The notes under the pieces are model-generated. The model was not told where the DNA came from. It did no database searches and was given only the letters and a program-made list of their open reading frames with translations. Shown here in pieces: positions 17,511 through 25,700 of a DNA stretch of 64,000 bases; the stretch's first letter is position 1, and every line of letters begins with the position of its first letter. This stretch comes from an uncultured Roseicyclus sp. (lineage in GTDB: Bacteria > Pseudomonadota > Alphaproteobacteria > Rhodobacterales > Rhodobacteraceae). The stretch is taken from the NCBI GenBank assembly GCA_947491935.1, contig CANLLF010000003.1, positions 248,001-312,000 of the forward strand, written 5' to 3'. Both the position numbers and the translations under genes were made by a program.

Positions 17511-17947
17511 TCGCGCAGACCGTCCCGGATCGGGCCGGTGTCGTACGTCACCACCTCAAGTTCATTGCCATCTGGATCGAGGAAATCGAAGGTCATCGCA
17601 AGGCCGTAATCGTTCACATGCGCAGCCGTCAGCGGCGTCTGATCCTGCGCGCGGACATCTGCATCCGGCAAGCTTCGCGCGAATTCCAGAAATGCGTCCG
17701 CATCGACCGCAAAGGCGACGTTCCGGTCGCCGCCGTTTGCCGGGTCCCCGACGAACAGCGACAGACAATGGTGCGTGGGCTGCGACGCGGGGGCAAGAAA
17801 CACCGGGTGATTTGATGTAACCTCGTCATGGTCTTGGCCCAGAACATGAAGGTCAAGCACACGCCCATACCAGGCCACGGACCGCGGACGGTCTGTCACG
17901 CACAGGTGCACGTGATCCAGCCGTGCACCGCGGACCAGTGCGCTCAT
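17507..17947 (-). CDS. VOC family protein (glyoxalase/dioxygenase fold)
   Basis: 146 residues from the ATG at 17947, which overlaps the permease stop (ATGA). The frame is open further upstream but homology begins at LDHVHLCVTDRPRSVAWY, the classic first beta-alpha module of vicinal-oxygen-chelate proteins. The His in DHVHLC, a mid-protein His and a C-terminal Glu (DPDGNELEVV) form the expected metal triad. VOC enzymes include glyoxalases, extradiol dioxygenases and epimerases. Position within the sugar ABC operon suggests an isomerase- or lyase-like step on the imported compound; the reaction cannot be specified. Confidence 0.82.
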   Translation of the reverse strand: MSALVRGARLDHVHLCVTDRPRSVAWYGRVLDLHVLGQDHDEVTSNHPVFLAPASQPTHHCLSLFVGDPANGGDRNVAFAVDADAFLEFARSLPDADVRAQDQTPLTAAHVNDYGLAMTFDFLDPDGNELEVVTYDTGPIRDGLRE

Positions 17948-18828
17948 CCCTTCAATCCCGCCATGACGACGCCGCGGATTATGAAGCGTTGGAAGATCAG
18001 GAAGAAGATCAGCGTGGGCAGCGTGGAGATTGCGGCACCGGTCATGATCAATTCCCATGCGACGTCAGCCTCATCCCCGAAGGACGAGAGCCCTACGGGC
18101 AGGGTGTAGAGGTCCGGCGACGTTGTCACGATCAGCGGCCAGAGGAACGCGGTCCAATTCCCCAGGAAGATGAAGATCGCCAAAGCGGCCAATGCAGGCC
18201 TGACCATAGGCATGGCAACCTGCCACCAGATCTGAAACTCGTTCAGGCCATCGATGCGTGCGGCTTCAAGGAAATCATCGGGGACGGTTTCGAAGAATTG
18301 TTTCATCAGGAACACGCCGAAGGCGGTCATCAGGCCGGGGAACATGATGCCCCAATAGCTGTCCAGCCAGCCGAAGCTCTGGCTCATCATGTACCACGGG
18401 ATCACCAGCATTTCGGTGGGGATCATAAGCGTCGACAGGATCGCGATGAAGACGATGTAGCGGCCCCGGAACTTGAATTTGCACAGTGTGTAGCCCACGA
18501 GGCTATCGAAGAAGAGGGCGGAGAGCGTGGTGATCGTGGCGATCACCAGCGAATTGATGAACCAGCCGAAAAAGCGCCCGTCCTCAAGCACATAGGTGTA
18601 GTTTTCGAGCGTGGGCTCTTCGGGGATCAGCCCGAGATTGTAGACTTCCCACGGCCATTTCATCGAGGTGGAGATCATGTAGGCCAATGGCATGACCATC
18701 ACGATGCCGCCCGCAAACAACAGCACCCAGCGGATGAACTGCGCCATGTTGCGCTTCTTGGGTGGGGCCGAAGCCTTCAGTAGCGCGTCGGAGGAGGCGC
18801 GGACGGCAAGATCATCGGTCGCGGCCAT
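17944..18828 (-). CDS. carbohydrate ABC transporter permease (MalG/UgpE type)
   Basis: 294 residues with about six membrane segments. The coupling EAA loop reads EAARIDGLNEFQIWWQVAMP near residue 197, the CUT1 consensus. A cytoplasmic N-terminal tail of about 30 residues precedes the first membrane segment. It pairs with the MalF-like permease one base upstream. Confidence 0.9.
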   Translation of the reverse strand: MAATDDLAVRASSDALLKASAPPKKRNMAQFIRWVLLFAGGIVMVMPLAYMISTSMKWPWEVYNLGLIPEEPTLENYTYVLEDGRFFGWFINSLVIATITTLSALFFDSLVGYTLCKFKFRGRYIVFIAILSTLMIPTEMLVIPWYMMSQSFGWLDSYWGIMFPGLMTAFGVFLMKQFFETVPDDFLEAARIDGLNEFQIWWQVAMPMVRPALAALAIFIFLGNWTAFLWPLIVTTSPDLYTLPVGLSSFGDEADVAWELIMTGAAISTLPTLIFFLIFQRFIIRGVVMAGLKG

Positions 18829-18829
18829 A

Positions 18830-19786
18830 TCAGCGGTCCTTCAGGATACGAAGCTGGATCAGGCTGACGATCAGCAGGATCACAAAAAGCACCACGGTTT
18901 GCGCGGCGGCATAGCCCATATCGAAGCTGTCAAACGCGGTTTGATAGATCATCAGGACCAGCGGTTTGGTGGAGTTGAGCGGCCCGCCGGGATTGGCGGT
19001 GGTCATGTTGAAGACGTGATCGAAGATGCGCAGGAACCCGATGGAGGACAGCACGACGATGAACACGATGGTGGGGCGCAGGAGGGGCAGCGTGATCTCC
19101 CACAGAACTGTCCAGGTGGAAACCCCGTCGATCTTCGCGGCCTCGTAGAACGTACGAGGGATGGCGCGCAGGCCCGCCATGAAGATGATGATCTGGAAGC
19201 CGAGGCCGGCCCAGATGGCGGGCGCAAGGATGGAGGGCAGGGCGTTGGTTGTGCTGTCAAGGAAATCGATCTGCGCAATGCCGACCGACGCCAGCATGTT
19301 GTTGAACAGGCCGATGGGCACGTCCTGATAGAACCAGCGCCAGACCCAGGCCATGGCCACGGCGGATGTCATGAAAGGCACGAAATAGAGCGCCCGGATC
19401 GTGCCATGCATGAAGCGGACTTGATCGAGGTGGTAGGCGATGATGAAGGAGATCACGAGGCTGACGGGCGTGCCGATCAGCAGATAGGCGAAGGTGTTGC
19501 GGAAGACCTGCCAGAAGACCGGATCACTGAACAGCGTGATGTAATTGTCGACGCCATTCCACGTGCGGTCACCCAGAAGGTTCCATTCCTGGAACGACAG
19601 AACCATGGCGTTGCCAGTGGGGTAGAAGCGTATCACGACGTAGAACAGGATCGGGACTGCCAAGAAGGCCCATGCCCAGAGCGTGCGCTTCTGATTGATG
19701 CTCAGCCGGCTATAGAACCCGCCCTGGGCAACGGGAGGCTGCGTGGCCTGCGGGGTCGTGTCGTGAATGGACGGATTGCTCGCCAT
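18830..19786 (-). CDS. sugar ABC transporter permease (MalF/UgpA type)
   Basis: 318 residues. The EAA coupling loop EAAKIDGVSTWTVLWEITLP near residue 216 and FVPFMTSAVAMAWVWRW identify the MalF-like inner-membrane subunit of a CUT1 importer. About six to seven hydrophobic segments are evident. It follows the binding-protein gene after 73 bases that contain a strong hairpin, and is followed by the partner permease after a single base. Confidence 0.9.
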   Translation of the reverse strand: MASNPSIHDTTPQATQPPVAQGGFYSRLSINQKRTLWAWAFLAVPILFYVVIRFYPTGNAMVLSFQEWNLLGDRTWNGVDNYITLFSDPVFWQVFRNTFAYLLIGTPVSLVISFIIAYHLDQVRFMHGTIRALYFVPFMTSAVAMAWVWRWFYQDVPIGLFNNMLASVGIAQIDFLDSTTNALPSILAPAIWAGLGFQIIIFMAGLRAIPRTFYEAAKIDGVSTWTVLWEITLPLLRPTIVFIVVLSSIGFLRIFDHVFNMTTANPGGPLNSTKPLVLMIYQTAFDSFDMGYAAAQTVVLFVILLIVSLIQLRILKDR

Positions 19787-19818
19787 CGGCGCGGGGCCCT
19801 ACCTGTTCAGACATATGT

Positions 19819-19849
19819 GCCGGGCCGGGGCTTATGCGCCCGGCCCGGC
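19819..19849 (-). other. intergenic hairpin after the sugar-binding-protein gene
   Basis: A perfect 11-bp stem (19819-19829 with 19839-19849, arms GCCGGGCCGGG and CCCGGCCCGGC) with a 9-base loop lies ten bases downstream of the binding-protein stop on the minus strand and before the first permease. It lacks a T-tract. Its likely role is mRNA stabilisation or partial termination, which would give more binding protein than permease. Confidence 0.65.
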
Positions 19850-19859
19850 GACACTCAGA

Positions 19860-21116
19860 TCACTCGCCGTAGTAATCGTCGAGGATCGCTTGTTCGGCTT
19901 CAGCCGCGATGGAGAGGCTTTCGCCGGGGTCCATATCCTGCAGCTGCACCCGTTCGATCATGTCCACCAGCACCTGACGCTGCGCACTTTCATCGGCGAA
20001 GATCGTGGTGTTGGCGTATTCCAGGCCACGGATGAAGGGGCCGAAGACCTCGTCGTTGGCATTCTCTTCGGTCATCCCAACCTCGGCGCGGGCGGGCAAT
20101 TCACCCACAACGTCGAGCCAGATCTGCATCGCCTCGGGCGATGTGAGATATTCCATGAACAGCACCGCGGCATCGTATTCCGCCCCTTCGGCGGAGGAGG
20201 TGATCGCATTCACCCAATAGGAGGAGTAGTTCGACCGGGTGCCATCGGGTCCGGCGGGCAGTTCCGTCACACCCCAATCAAGGCCCCGGCTGTCGTTAAG
20301 CGCGCCGATACGGAACGAGCCATCGATATGGAACGCCGCGCGGTTGCCGCGGAAGGCGGCCTGCGGCTCATCCATGAAGCCCGACTGCGTCACGCCCTGT
20401 TCCTCGAGCCCGAGGTAGAAATCGAGTGCTGCGCGCCCGGCCTCGTTGTCGTAATTCACGTTGCGATAGCCGTCGGTATAGGGCTCGCCGCCCATCTGGC
20501 GGATCAGGACCTCGCGGAACCAGTGGTGATCCTGCGCGGTCATGCCGGTGGTCAGGCCCACTTGCGTGATATTGCCCGCGCCATCACGCTCCGTTGTCGC
20601 CGCGGCGGCGGCAACAAGCTCATCAAGCGTGGTGGGAACTTCAACACCGGCCGCATCCAGAAGGCGCTGGTTGTAGAAGAGCGCCAGTGAACGCACGGCC
20701 GTGGGCAGGGCAAAATACTGGCCGTCGCGTTCCATTGCCTGAACCATCGGGAAGAACTCGGATTCGACCATTTCAGGCGAGAATCGGTCGGCGGGCAGGG
20801 GCTGGATCAACTCCGCATCGATGTAATCATTCAGCCAGCCGTAAAAGAGCTGCACGATGTCCGGGCCTTCCCCCGCGGGCACCGCCACGGCCGTCCGTGT
20901 GCGGTAATCGGCATAGGGAAAGTGCGTCATTTCCACGTTGATATTCGGATTGGCGGCCTCGAAATTCTCGATCAGCTGGTCCATCGCATTGACGCGCGCC
21001 TCAAAGAAATACTGCCAATACTCGATCGTCACCTCCTGGGCAGCGGCGCCCGATGCGCCGAGCGCGGCGGCGGAGGTGGCAAGGGCGGCAAGCGCCGTGC
21101 GGATATTCATTTTCAT
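19860..21116 (-). CDS. extracellular sugar-binding protein of ABC importer
   Basis: 418 residues. A Sec signal peptide is clear: basic MKMNIR, an Ala-rich hydrophobic core, and cleavage near residue 26 after GAAA. The mature start EVTIEYWQYFFE and the later NVEMTHFPYADYRTR and GEGPDIVQLFYGW blocks match the family 1 solute-binding proteins for sugars, sugar alcohols and glycerol derivatives. It delivers the ligand to the two permeases downstream. It is the first gene of the minus-strand operon, divergent from the ROK regulator with 121 bases between them. Confidence 0.9.
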   Translation of the reverse strand: MKMNIRTALAALATSAAALGASGAAAQEVTIEYWQYFFEARVNAMDQLIENFEAANPNINVEMTHFPYADYRTRTAVAVPAGEGPDIVQLFYGWLNDYIDAELIQPLPADRFSPEMVESEFFPMVQAMERDGQYFALPTAVRSLALFYNQRLLDAAGVEVPTTLDELVAAAAATTERDGAGNITQVGLTTGMTAQDHHWFREVLIRQMGGEPYTDGYRNVNYDNEAGRAALDFYLGLEEQGVTQSGFMDEPQAAFRGNRAAFHIDGSFRIGALNDSRGLDWGVTELPAGPDGTRSNYSSYWVNAITSSAEGAEYDAAVLFMEYLTSPEAMQIWLDVVGELPARAEVGMTEENANDEVFGPFIRGLEYANTTIFADESAQRQVLVDMIERVQLQDMDPGESLSIAAEAEQAILDDYYGE

Positions 21117-21190
21117 GGGTGTGCTCCCTGATGTCCATGTCGTTGGGGTGGCCCGGATTTGTCGTTTGCGTGGGGCTCTGGAGGCGACGC

Positions 21191-21228
21191 TAACTCAGCC
21201 ACGTTGAGCTATCAAGTGAGTTGAGTTA
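21191..21228. promoter_or_regulatory. candidate ROK operator in the divergent spacer
   Basis: Inverted arms TAACTCA (21191-21197) and TGAGTTA (21222-21228) flank a spacer that carries two further TGAG-type half-sites. The cluster lies between the sugar ABC operon and the ROK regulator gene, ten bases before the regulator's start. Regulators of the NagC/Mlc group bind AT-rich inverted repeats in such spacers, so autoregulation and control of the importer are plausible. This is inferred from position and symmetry only. Confidence 0.4.
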
Positions 21229-21237
21229 ATCGGGTGT

Positions 21238-22401
21238 ATGGTCACCGTTTCTCCAACCCCCGGATCGAACGCCGAGCGCAGCCGCGCCTATAACCGGGGG
21301 CTGGTCCTTGGCCATATCCGACGCGAGGGTGAGGCCGGGCGCGCCGAGATCGCGCGGGCCTCGGGCCTCAGCACCCAAGCCGTCAGCAATATCATCGCCG
21401 ATCTACTGCAAGACGGCTGGGTCTATGAGACCGGACGGCGGATGGGTCAGCGCGGCCAACCGGCTGTCACCTACGCGATCCGCAGCGATGCCGGTGTCGC
21501 CCTGGGCGTCGAGATCCGGCCCGATGCCGTTTTGGCCGCATGGATCGATCTGGGCGGGCAGGTGCTCCATACCGAACGGATTGCGCTCGTCTGCGCCACG
21601 CCGGAGGACGTGCTGCCGGTTGTCGCATCGTTGCCCGCGCGCGGGCAGGGCGCCACCAAGGCGCGGGTCATCGGCGCGGGCGTCGTCATGCCGGGCCCGA
21701 TCGGACCGACCGGCCTGTCGGGGCGGGGCACCGAATTGCCGGGATGGGCAGACGTGGCGCCGGAACCGGCCCTTCAGGCGGCGCTGGGCCTGCCGGTCAG
21801 CGTCGAAAACGACGCCAACGCGGCCGCAATGGCGGAGCGCGTTCTGGGTGCGGCACAGGGGCTCGGCACCTTCGCCTGCCTCTATTTCGGGGCCGGTCTG
21901 GGCCTTGGGCTGGTGGCCGACGGGTCGATCTACGGCGGGGCGTTCGGAAATGCTGGCGAGATCGGGCACATACCGGTGCCCGGCCCGGACGGCCCGTGCC
22001 GCCTGGAGGATGTGGCCAGCCGCGTGGCCCTGGTGCGCGCGCTCAAGGCCGATGGCATCCGGGCCGATACGGTCGATGATCTCGCCGCGCTGCATCTGGC
22101 GCGGCCCCCGGCCTATGAGGCCTGGCTTGACGGCGCGCGCGCGGGCCTGAGCCATGCGGTGCAGGTGTTGGAAAATCTCATGGATCCCGAAGCCATCGTG
22201 CTGACCGGCGCGATGCCGCAACCGATCCTGGACGAGCTTGTCGCGCGGACGCACCTGCCGGATCAATCCGTCGCCCACCGCCCGGATCGCGCTTATCCCC
22301 GGCTGATCGCGGGCGGTGCGGGCCGCCGGGCCGCCACGCTGGGGGCCGCGGCCCTTGTGATCAACACCGCCTTGTCGCCCCGTCTTGTCGCCGCCATCTA
22401 G
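21238..22401 (+). CDS. ROK family transcriptional regulator
   Basis: 387 residues. The N-terminal winged helix (RAEIARASGLSTQAVSNIIA, about residues 36-55) is followed by a ROK sugar-binding/kinase-like domain with VENDANAAAMAE and FGAGLGLGLVADG. The zinc motif of ROK proteins (GH...CxCGxxGCxE) is degenerate: after GEIGHIPVPGPDGPC the other Cys residues are missing. It most likely represses the divergent sugar ABC operon and senses a sugar. It is followed after 11 bases by the PIG-L gene, so both are probably co-transcribed. Confidence 0.88.
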   Translation: MVTVSPTPGSNAERSRAYNRGLVLGHIRREGEAGRAEIARASGLSTQAVSNIIADLLQDGWVYETGRRMGQRGQPAVTYAIRSDAGVALGVEIRPDAVLAAWIDLGGQVLHTERIALVCATPEDVLPVVASLPARGQGATKARVIGAGVVMPGPIGPTGLSGRGTELPGWADVAPEPALQAALGLPVSVENDANAAAMAERVLGAAQGLGTFACLYFGAGLGLGLVADGSIYGGAFGNAGEIGHIPVPGPDGPCRLEDVASRVALVRALKADGIRADTVDDLAALHLARPPAYEAWLDGARAGLSHAVQVLENLMDPEAIVLTGAMPQPILDELVARTHLPDQSVAHRPDRAYPRLIAGGAGRRAATLGAAALVINTALSPRLVAAI

Positions 22402-22412
22402 GACCGTTTGTC

Positions 22413-24731
22413 ATGCCCAATGAGACCCAAGCCCGTATTCTCGCCGAGGCGCACGATCCCCTGATCGCACGTGTCTGGCGCGCCATGGCCGGGCTGAGAT
22501 CGGTTGTGACTTTCATGAATACCGGCGCCCATCCGGATGATGAAACCTCCGCGATGCTGGCTGCCCTCTGGCTGCGCGACGGGATCAACCTGTCCTATGC
22601 GTGCTCCACCCGCGGTGAGGGCGGTCAGAATGATATCGGCACCGAAAGCGGGGCAGACCTGGGCACGCTGCGCACGGCGGAAATGGAGGCCGCGGCAGAC
22701 GTGCTTGATATGCGGCTCTACTGGCATGGGCAGACAGCCGATGACACCATCACCGATTTCCGGTTCTCGAAATCGGGGATGGAGACGATGGGGATCTGGG
22801 GCAGAGAACGTCTGATGGCGCGGTTCGTCGAAATCATTCGCCGGGACCGGCCCGATATCATCTGCCCCACCTTCCTCGATGTTCCCGGCCAGCACGGCCA
22901 TCACCGGGCCATGACGGAGGCCGCCCACGACGTGATCGCGCTGGCGGCGGACCCGGATTACCCAAGTTGTGATTTGCCAGCGTGGCAAGTGTCGAAGCTA
23001 TATTTGCCCGCATTTTCGGGGGCCGGGGGCGCCTATGATGATGAAGTGCCGCCGCCTCCCGCAACGCTGGTGGTGGAGGCCAAGGGCGGTGATCCGATGC
23101 TGGGGATGTCATATGAGCGGATCGGCCAATGGTCGCGGCAGTTTCATCGCACGCAGGGCATGGGCCATTGGGTAGCGGCGGGGCAAGAGCGGGACTGGCC
23201 GCTGCATCTGGCTTGGTCTGCTGTGGGGGAGGATCGCGGTGCGGTGGATGACAACTTGCCGCGTACGCTGGGTGATTTGGGGTTGCGCGAAGCCGAGGCT
23301 GAGATCGAGGCAATCTTTGCCGTCTTCCCGGATATGGACGGGATGCGAGCGGCAGCCACGCGGGCGGTAATCGCCCTACGCGCGGCGGATACCGCACCCG
23401 AACACGCCCATCGGATCGACCGCAAGCTGGCTCAATTGGCCCGCTTGATCCGTCTTGTGGCGGGGGTCGATGCGCGCGCGCGGCCGGCCAAACATATTAT
23501 CTCCGCCAGTGAGACGGTGGAGGTGTTGACGGAGGTGAACGCGCCTCATGGCGTTCAGGTTGACGTGGCCCTGACCCCTGGACCCGGACTGCGCCAGACC
23601 GATGGTCGCTTGACGGCCGAGCGCGACGCCGCTCCGACCGACCCCTATCCCGATCACTACGACCCCTTGATGCCCCGCGTCCCTGCTTTGCGCGTGACTG
23701 TGGCCGCGGATGATGTCGCGACCCAATCCCACGTGCCGTTGGAGCGCCCGCTTTTGATCCTGCCGAGCCCCCGGGCGCAGCTTTCGGAAAGCGCGAAGTT
23801 CCTGAACCTTGCGTTGCCCGACCGGACGATCACACTGTCCCTTGGCGCGGGATCGCCGGGGCAGGCGCGCTTTGCGCTACCGGCCGGATGGACGCAAGAC
23901 TGGTCGGGCCGGACCGTCACGCTTCAAGTGCCCGAAGATGCGATAGGAGGGCTCCACACCTTACCGCTGACCATTGAGCGAGCGCCGGCCCATTCTGTGC
24001 GTATCATCGACCAGCCACACATGCCCCTGCGCATGAACCACAGCCCCGCCGTGGTGACGGTGCGCTTGGCCCATGTGGTGCTGCCCGAAGCGCGGATCGC
24101 CTATGTCGGCGCGGGCAATGACCGGGCAGCAGAATGGCTGCGAGCGGCCGGTCTCGACGTCACGGATCTGGAGGATGAGGCCCTTTCCGGTGCCGACCCG
24201 TTCGACGGCTTCGATGCCGTGCTGGTCGGCGTATTCGCCTATCGCTTCCGCCCGGCGCTCAAAACCGTCGTCGGCGCGCTGAACGCGTGGGTTGAGGCCG
24301 GTGGCACGCTTGTGACGCTCTATCACCGTCCGTGGGACGATTGGGACCCGGACACGACGCCGCCCGCGAGGATTGAGATCGGCCAGCCGTCCCTGCGTTG
24401 GCGGGTCACCGACGCGGAGGCCGAGGTGACGGTGTTGGAGGACAATCACCCAATGCTGCAGGGGCCCAACGCAATCACGCCGGAGGATTGGAACGGCTGG
24501 CATAAGGAGCGCGGCCTTTATTTCGCGAAGTCATGGGATGATCGCTATCAGGCGCTCCTGCGGATGGCCGACCCCGAGGAACAACCGCTTGATGGTGCGC
24601 TTCTGGTGGGTGAAATCGGGGCGGGCCGCCATGTCCATGTGGCGCTGAACCTGCATTACCAGATGGGGCAATTGGTGCCGGGGGCGTATCGGTTGATGGC
24701 GAACCTGCTGACGCCCCGCAGCCGGGGATGA
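22413..24731 (+). CDS. PIG-L family deacetylase with C-terminal GATase-like domain
   Basis: 772 residues in at least two units. The N-terminal ~270 residues are a LmbE/PIG-L deacetylase: zinc and catalytic motif AHPDDE at residues 39-44 and a later HGHHRAMTEAA (HxxH) near residue 160. A beta-rich middle segment follows. The C-terminal ~220 residues (from about IAYVGAGNDRAAEWL) resemble ThuA/class I glutamine-amidotransferase-like folds. PIG-L enzymes remove N-acetyl groups from GlcNAc-type sugars or mycothiol-like conjugates. No signal peptide is present. Co-transcription with a ROK regulator facing a sugar ABC operon suggests an N-acetylated sugar conjugate as substrate. Confidence 0.83.
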   Translation: MPNETQARILAEAHDPLIARVWRAMAGLRSVVTFMNTGAHPDDETSAMLAALWLRDGINLSYACSTRGEGGQNDIGTESGADLGTLRTAEMEAAADVLDMRLYWHGQTADDTITDFRFSKSGMETMGIWGRERLMARFVEIIRRDRPDIICPTFLDVPGQHGHHRAMTEAAHDVIALAADPDYPSCDLPAWQVSKLYLPAFSGAGGAYDDEVPPPPATLVVEAKGGDPMLGMSYERIGQWSRQFHRTQGMGHWVAAGQERDWPLHLAWSAVGEDRGAVDDNLPRTLGDLGLREAEAEIEAIFAVFPDMDGMRAAATRAVIALRAADTAPEHAHRIDRKLAQLARLIRLVAGVDARARPAKHIISASETVEVLTEVNAPHGVQVDVALTPGPGLRQTDGRLTAERDAAPTDPYPDHYDPLMPRVPALRVTVAADDVATQSHVPLERPLLILPSPRAQLSESAKFLNLALPDRTITLSLGAGSPGQARFALPAGWTQDWSGRTVTLQVPEDAIGGLHTLPLTIERAPAHSVRIIDQPHMPLRMNHSPAVVTVRLAHVVLPEARIAYVGAGNDRAAEWLRAAGLDVTDLEDEALSGADPFDGFDAVLVGVFAYRFRPALKTVVGALNAWVEAGGTLVTLYHRPWDDWDPDTTPPARIEIGQPSLRWRVTDAEAEVTVLEDNHPMLQGPNAITPEDWNGWHKERGLYFAKSWDDRYQALLRMADPEEQPLDGALLVGEIGAGRHVHVALNLHYQMGQLVPGAYRLMANLLTPRSRG

Positions 24732-25585
24732 GCGCACCTCTTGCGACCCGGTCCGAGAACTTGCGTGGGGCGGGTTGGCTGATCGCCGACATGTCGCTCA
24801 ATATCTGGGCGCTCAGCATCGTGAAGGCAATGGGCGCCGAGTATCCGGCGGCACAGATTGTGTTTCTTCGGGTCTGCGTTGGGCTTGTCGTGATCCTGCC
24901 GTGGGTCTGGCGCGAGCGGGCGCGGTTGTCCGGCGTGGCGCATATGGGCCTGCATATGCTGCGGGTTTGTCTATCGGCGATCACTCTGATCGCGTCGTTC
25001 TTTGCCATCGCGCGCGTGCCGTTTGCGATGTTTTCAGCCATTAACTTCACGCGCCCGGTCCTTCTGATGGTCCTGGCAGCGCTCTTGCTGAGTGAACGGG
25101 TCAGCCCGCATCGCTGGCGCGGGGCGGTTGTTGCTCTGCTCGGCGCGGTGATCGCGGCGGCCCCGGCTCAGCTCGAAATCGGGTGGGGCCTTGCCGGACT
25201 TTGCCTTTCGGTGACGACGGGCACGTTGGCGATCATCCTGACGCGGCGGCTCAAAGGCACGCCTGAGGTTGTGATGATGCTGTTCTACACGCTCGGTATC
25301 GCGGTGCTGATGGCACCTCTGGCCTGGGCGGCTTGGGTACCGGTCGCGGCCGAGCACTGGCCCATCCTGCTTCTGGTCGGGCTCTGCGCTCAGATGGCAC
25401 AATTCTGCTTTCTGCGCGCCCATTGGCTGGGGGATGCGGGCGTGCTTGGGGCGGTGTCGTACCTGTCGATCATCCTGTCGACGGCATCGGGCTTCTTCTT
25501 CTTTGCAGAAGTGCCCGGCTGGCCTTTGGTTCTTGGTGCCGCGCTGATTGTTCTGGCGAACATCTATATCTCGCGGGACGTCTGA
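24728..25585 (+). CDS. EamA/DMT family transporter
   Basis: 285 residues with about ten hydrophobic segments arranged as two EamA repeats, the second beginning near residue 150. The start lies in an ATGA overlap with the PIG-L gene. DMT proteins export amino acids, metabolites or drugs, and a few import. The motif FSAINFTRPVLLMVLAALLL ahead of SERVSPHRWRG is the usual end of the first repeat. It may export a product of the PIG-L reaction. Confidence 0.85.
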   Translation: MSAPLATRSENLRGAGWLIADMSLNIWALSIVKAMGAEYPAAQIVFLRVCVGLVVILPWVWRERARLSGVAHMGLHMLRVCLSAITLIASFFAIARVPFAMFSAINFTRPVLLMVLAALLLSERVSPHRWRGAVVALLGAVIAAAPAQLEIGWGLAGLCLSVTTGTLAIILTRRLKGTPEVVMMLFYTLGIAVLMAPLAWAAWVPVAAEHWPILLLVGLCAQMAQFCFLRAHWLGDAGVLGAVSYLSIILSTASGFFFFAEVPGWPLVLGAALIVLANIYISRDV

Positions 25586-25700
25586 CAGGGTGGGCGGAGG
25601 AAGTTACAGGCGGGGTTGATCCCCGTGTCGTTTCTCCCTCAAGTGAAGCAGATCATGCCGCGGGGACAGGGCGGTTGGACGTTCAGAATAGGGAGATGAC

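Noticed and set aside
18692-20035. 447-codon plus-strand frame opposite the sugar ABC permeases
   Set aside because: Composition is that of an antisense shadow (strings of Asp, His, Gly, Arg) and it spans two clear permease genes on the other strand.
25586-25700. Cobalamin riboswitch upstream of the dehalogenase gene
   Set aside because: A B12-dependent enzyme could be riboswitch controlled, but the 115-base leader has no B12 box and is too short for the aptamer; only a small GGGG/CCCC hairpin and a good ribosome-binding site were seen.
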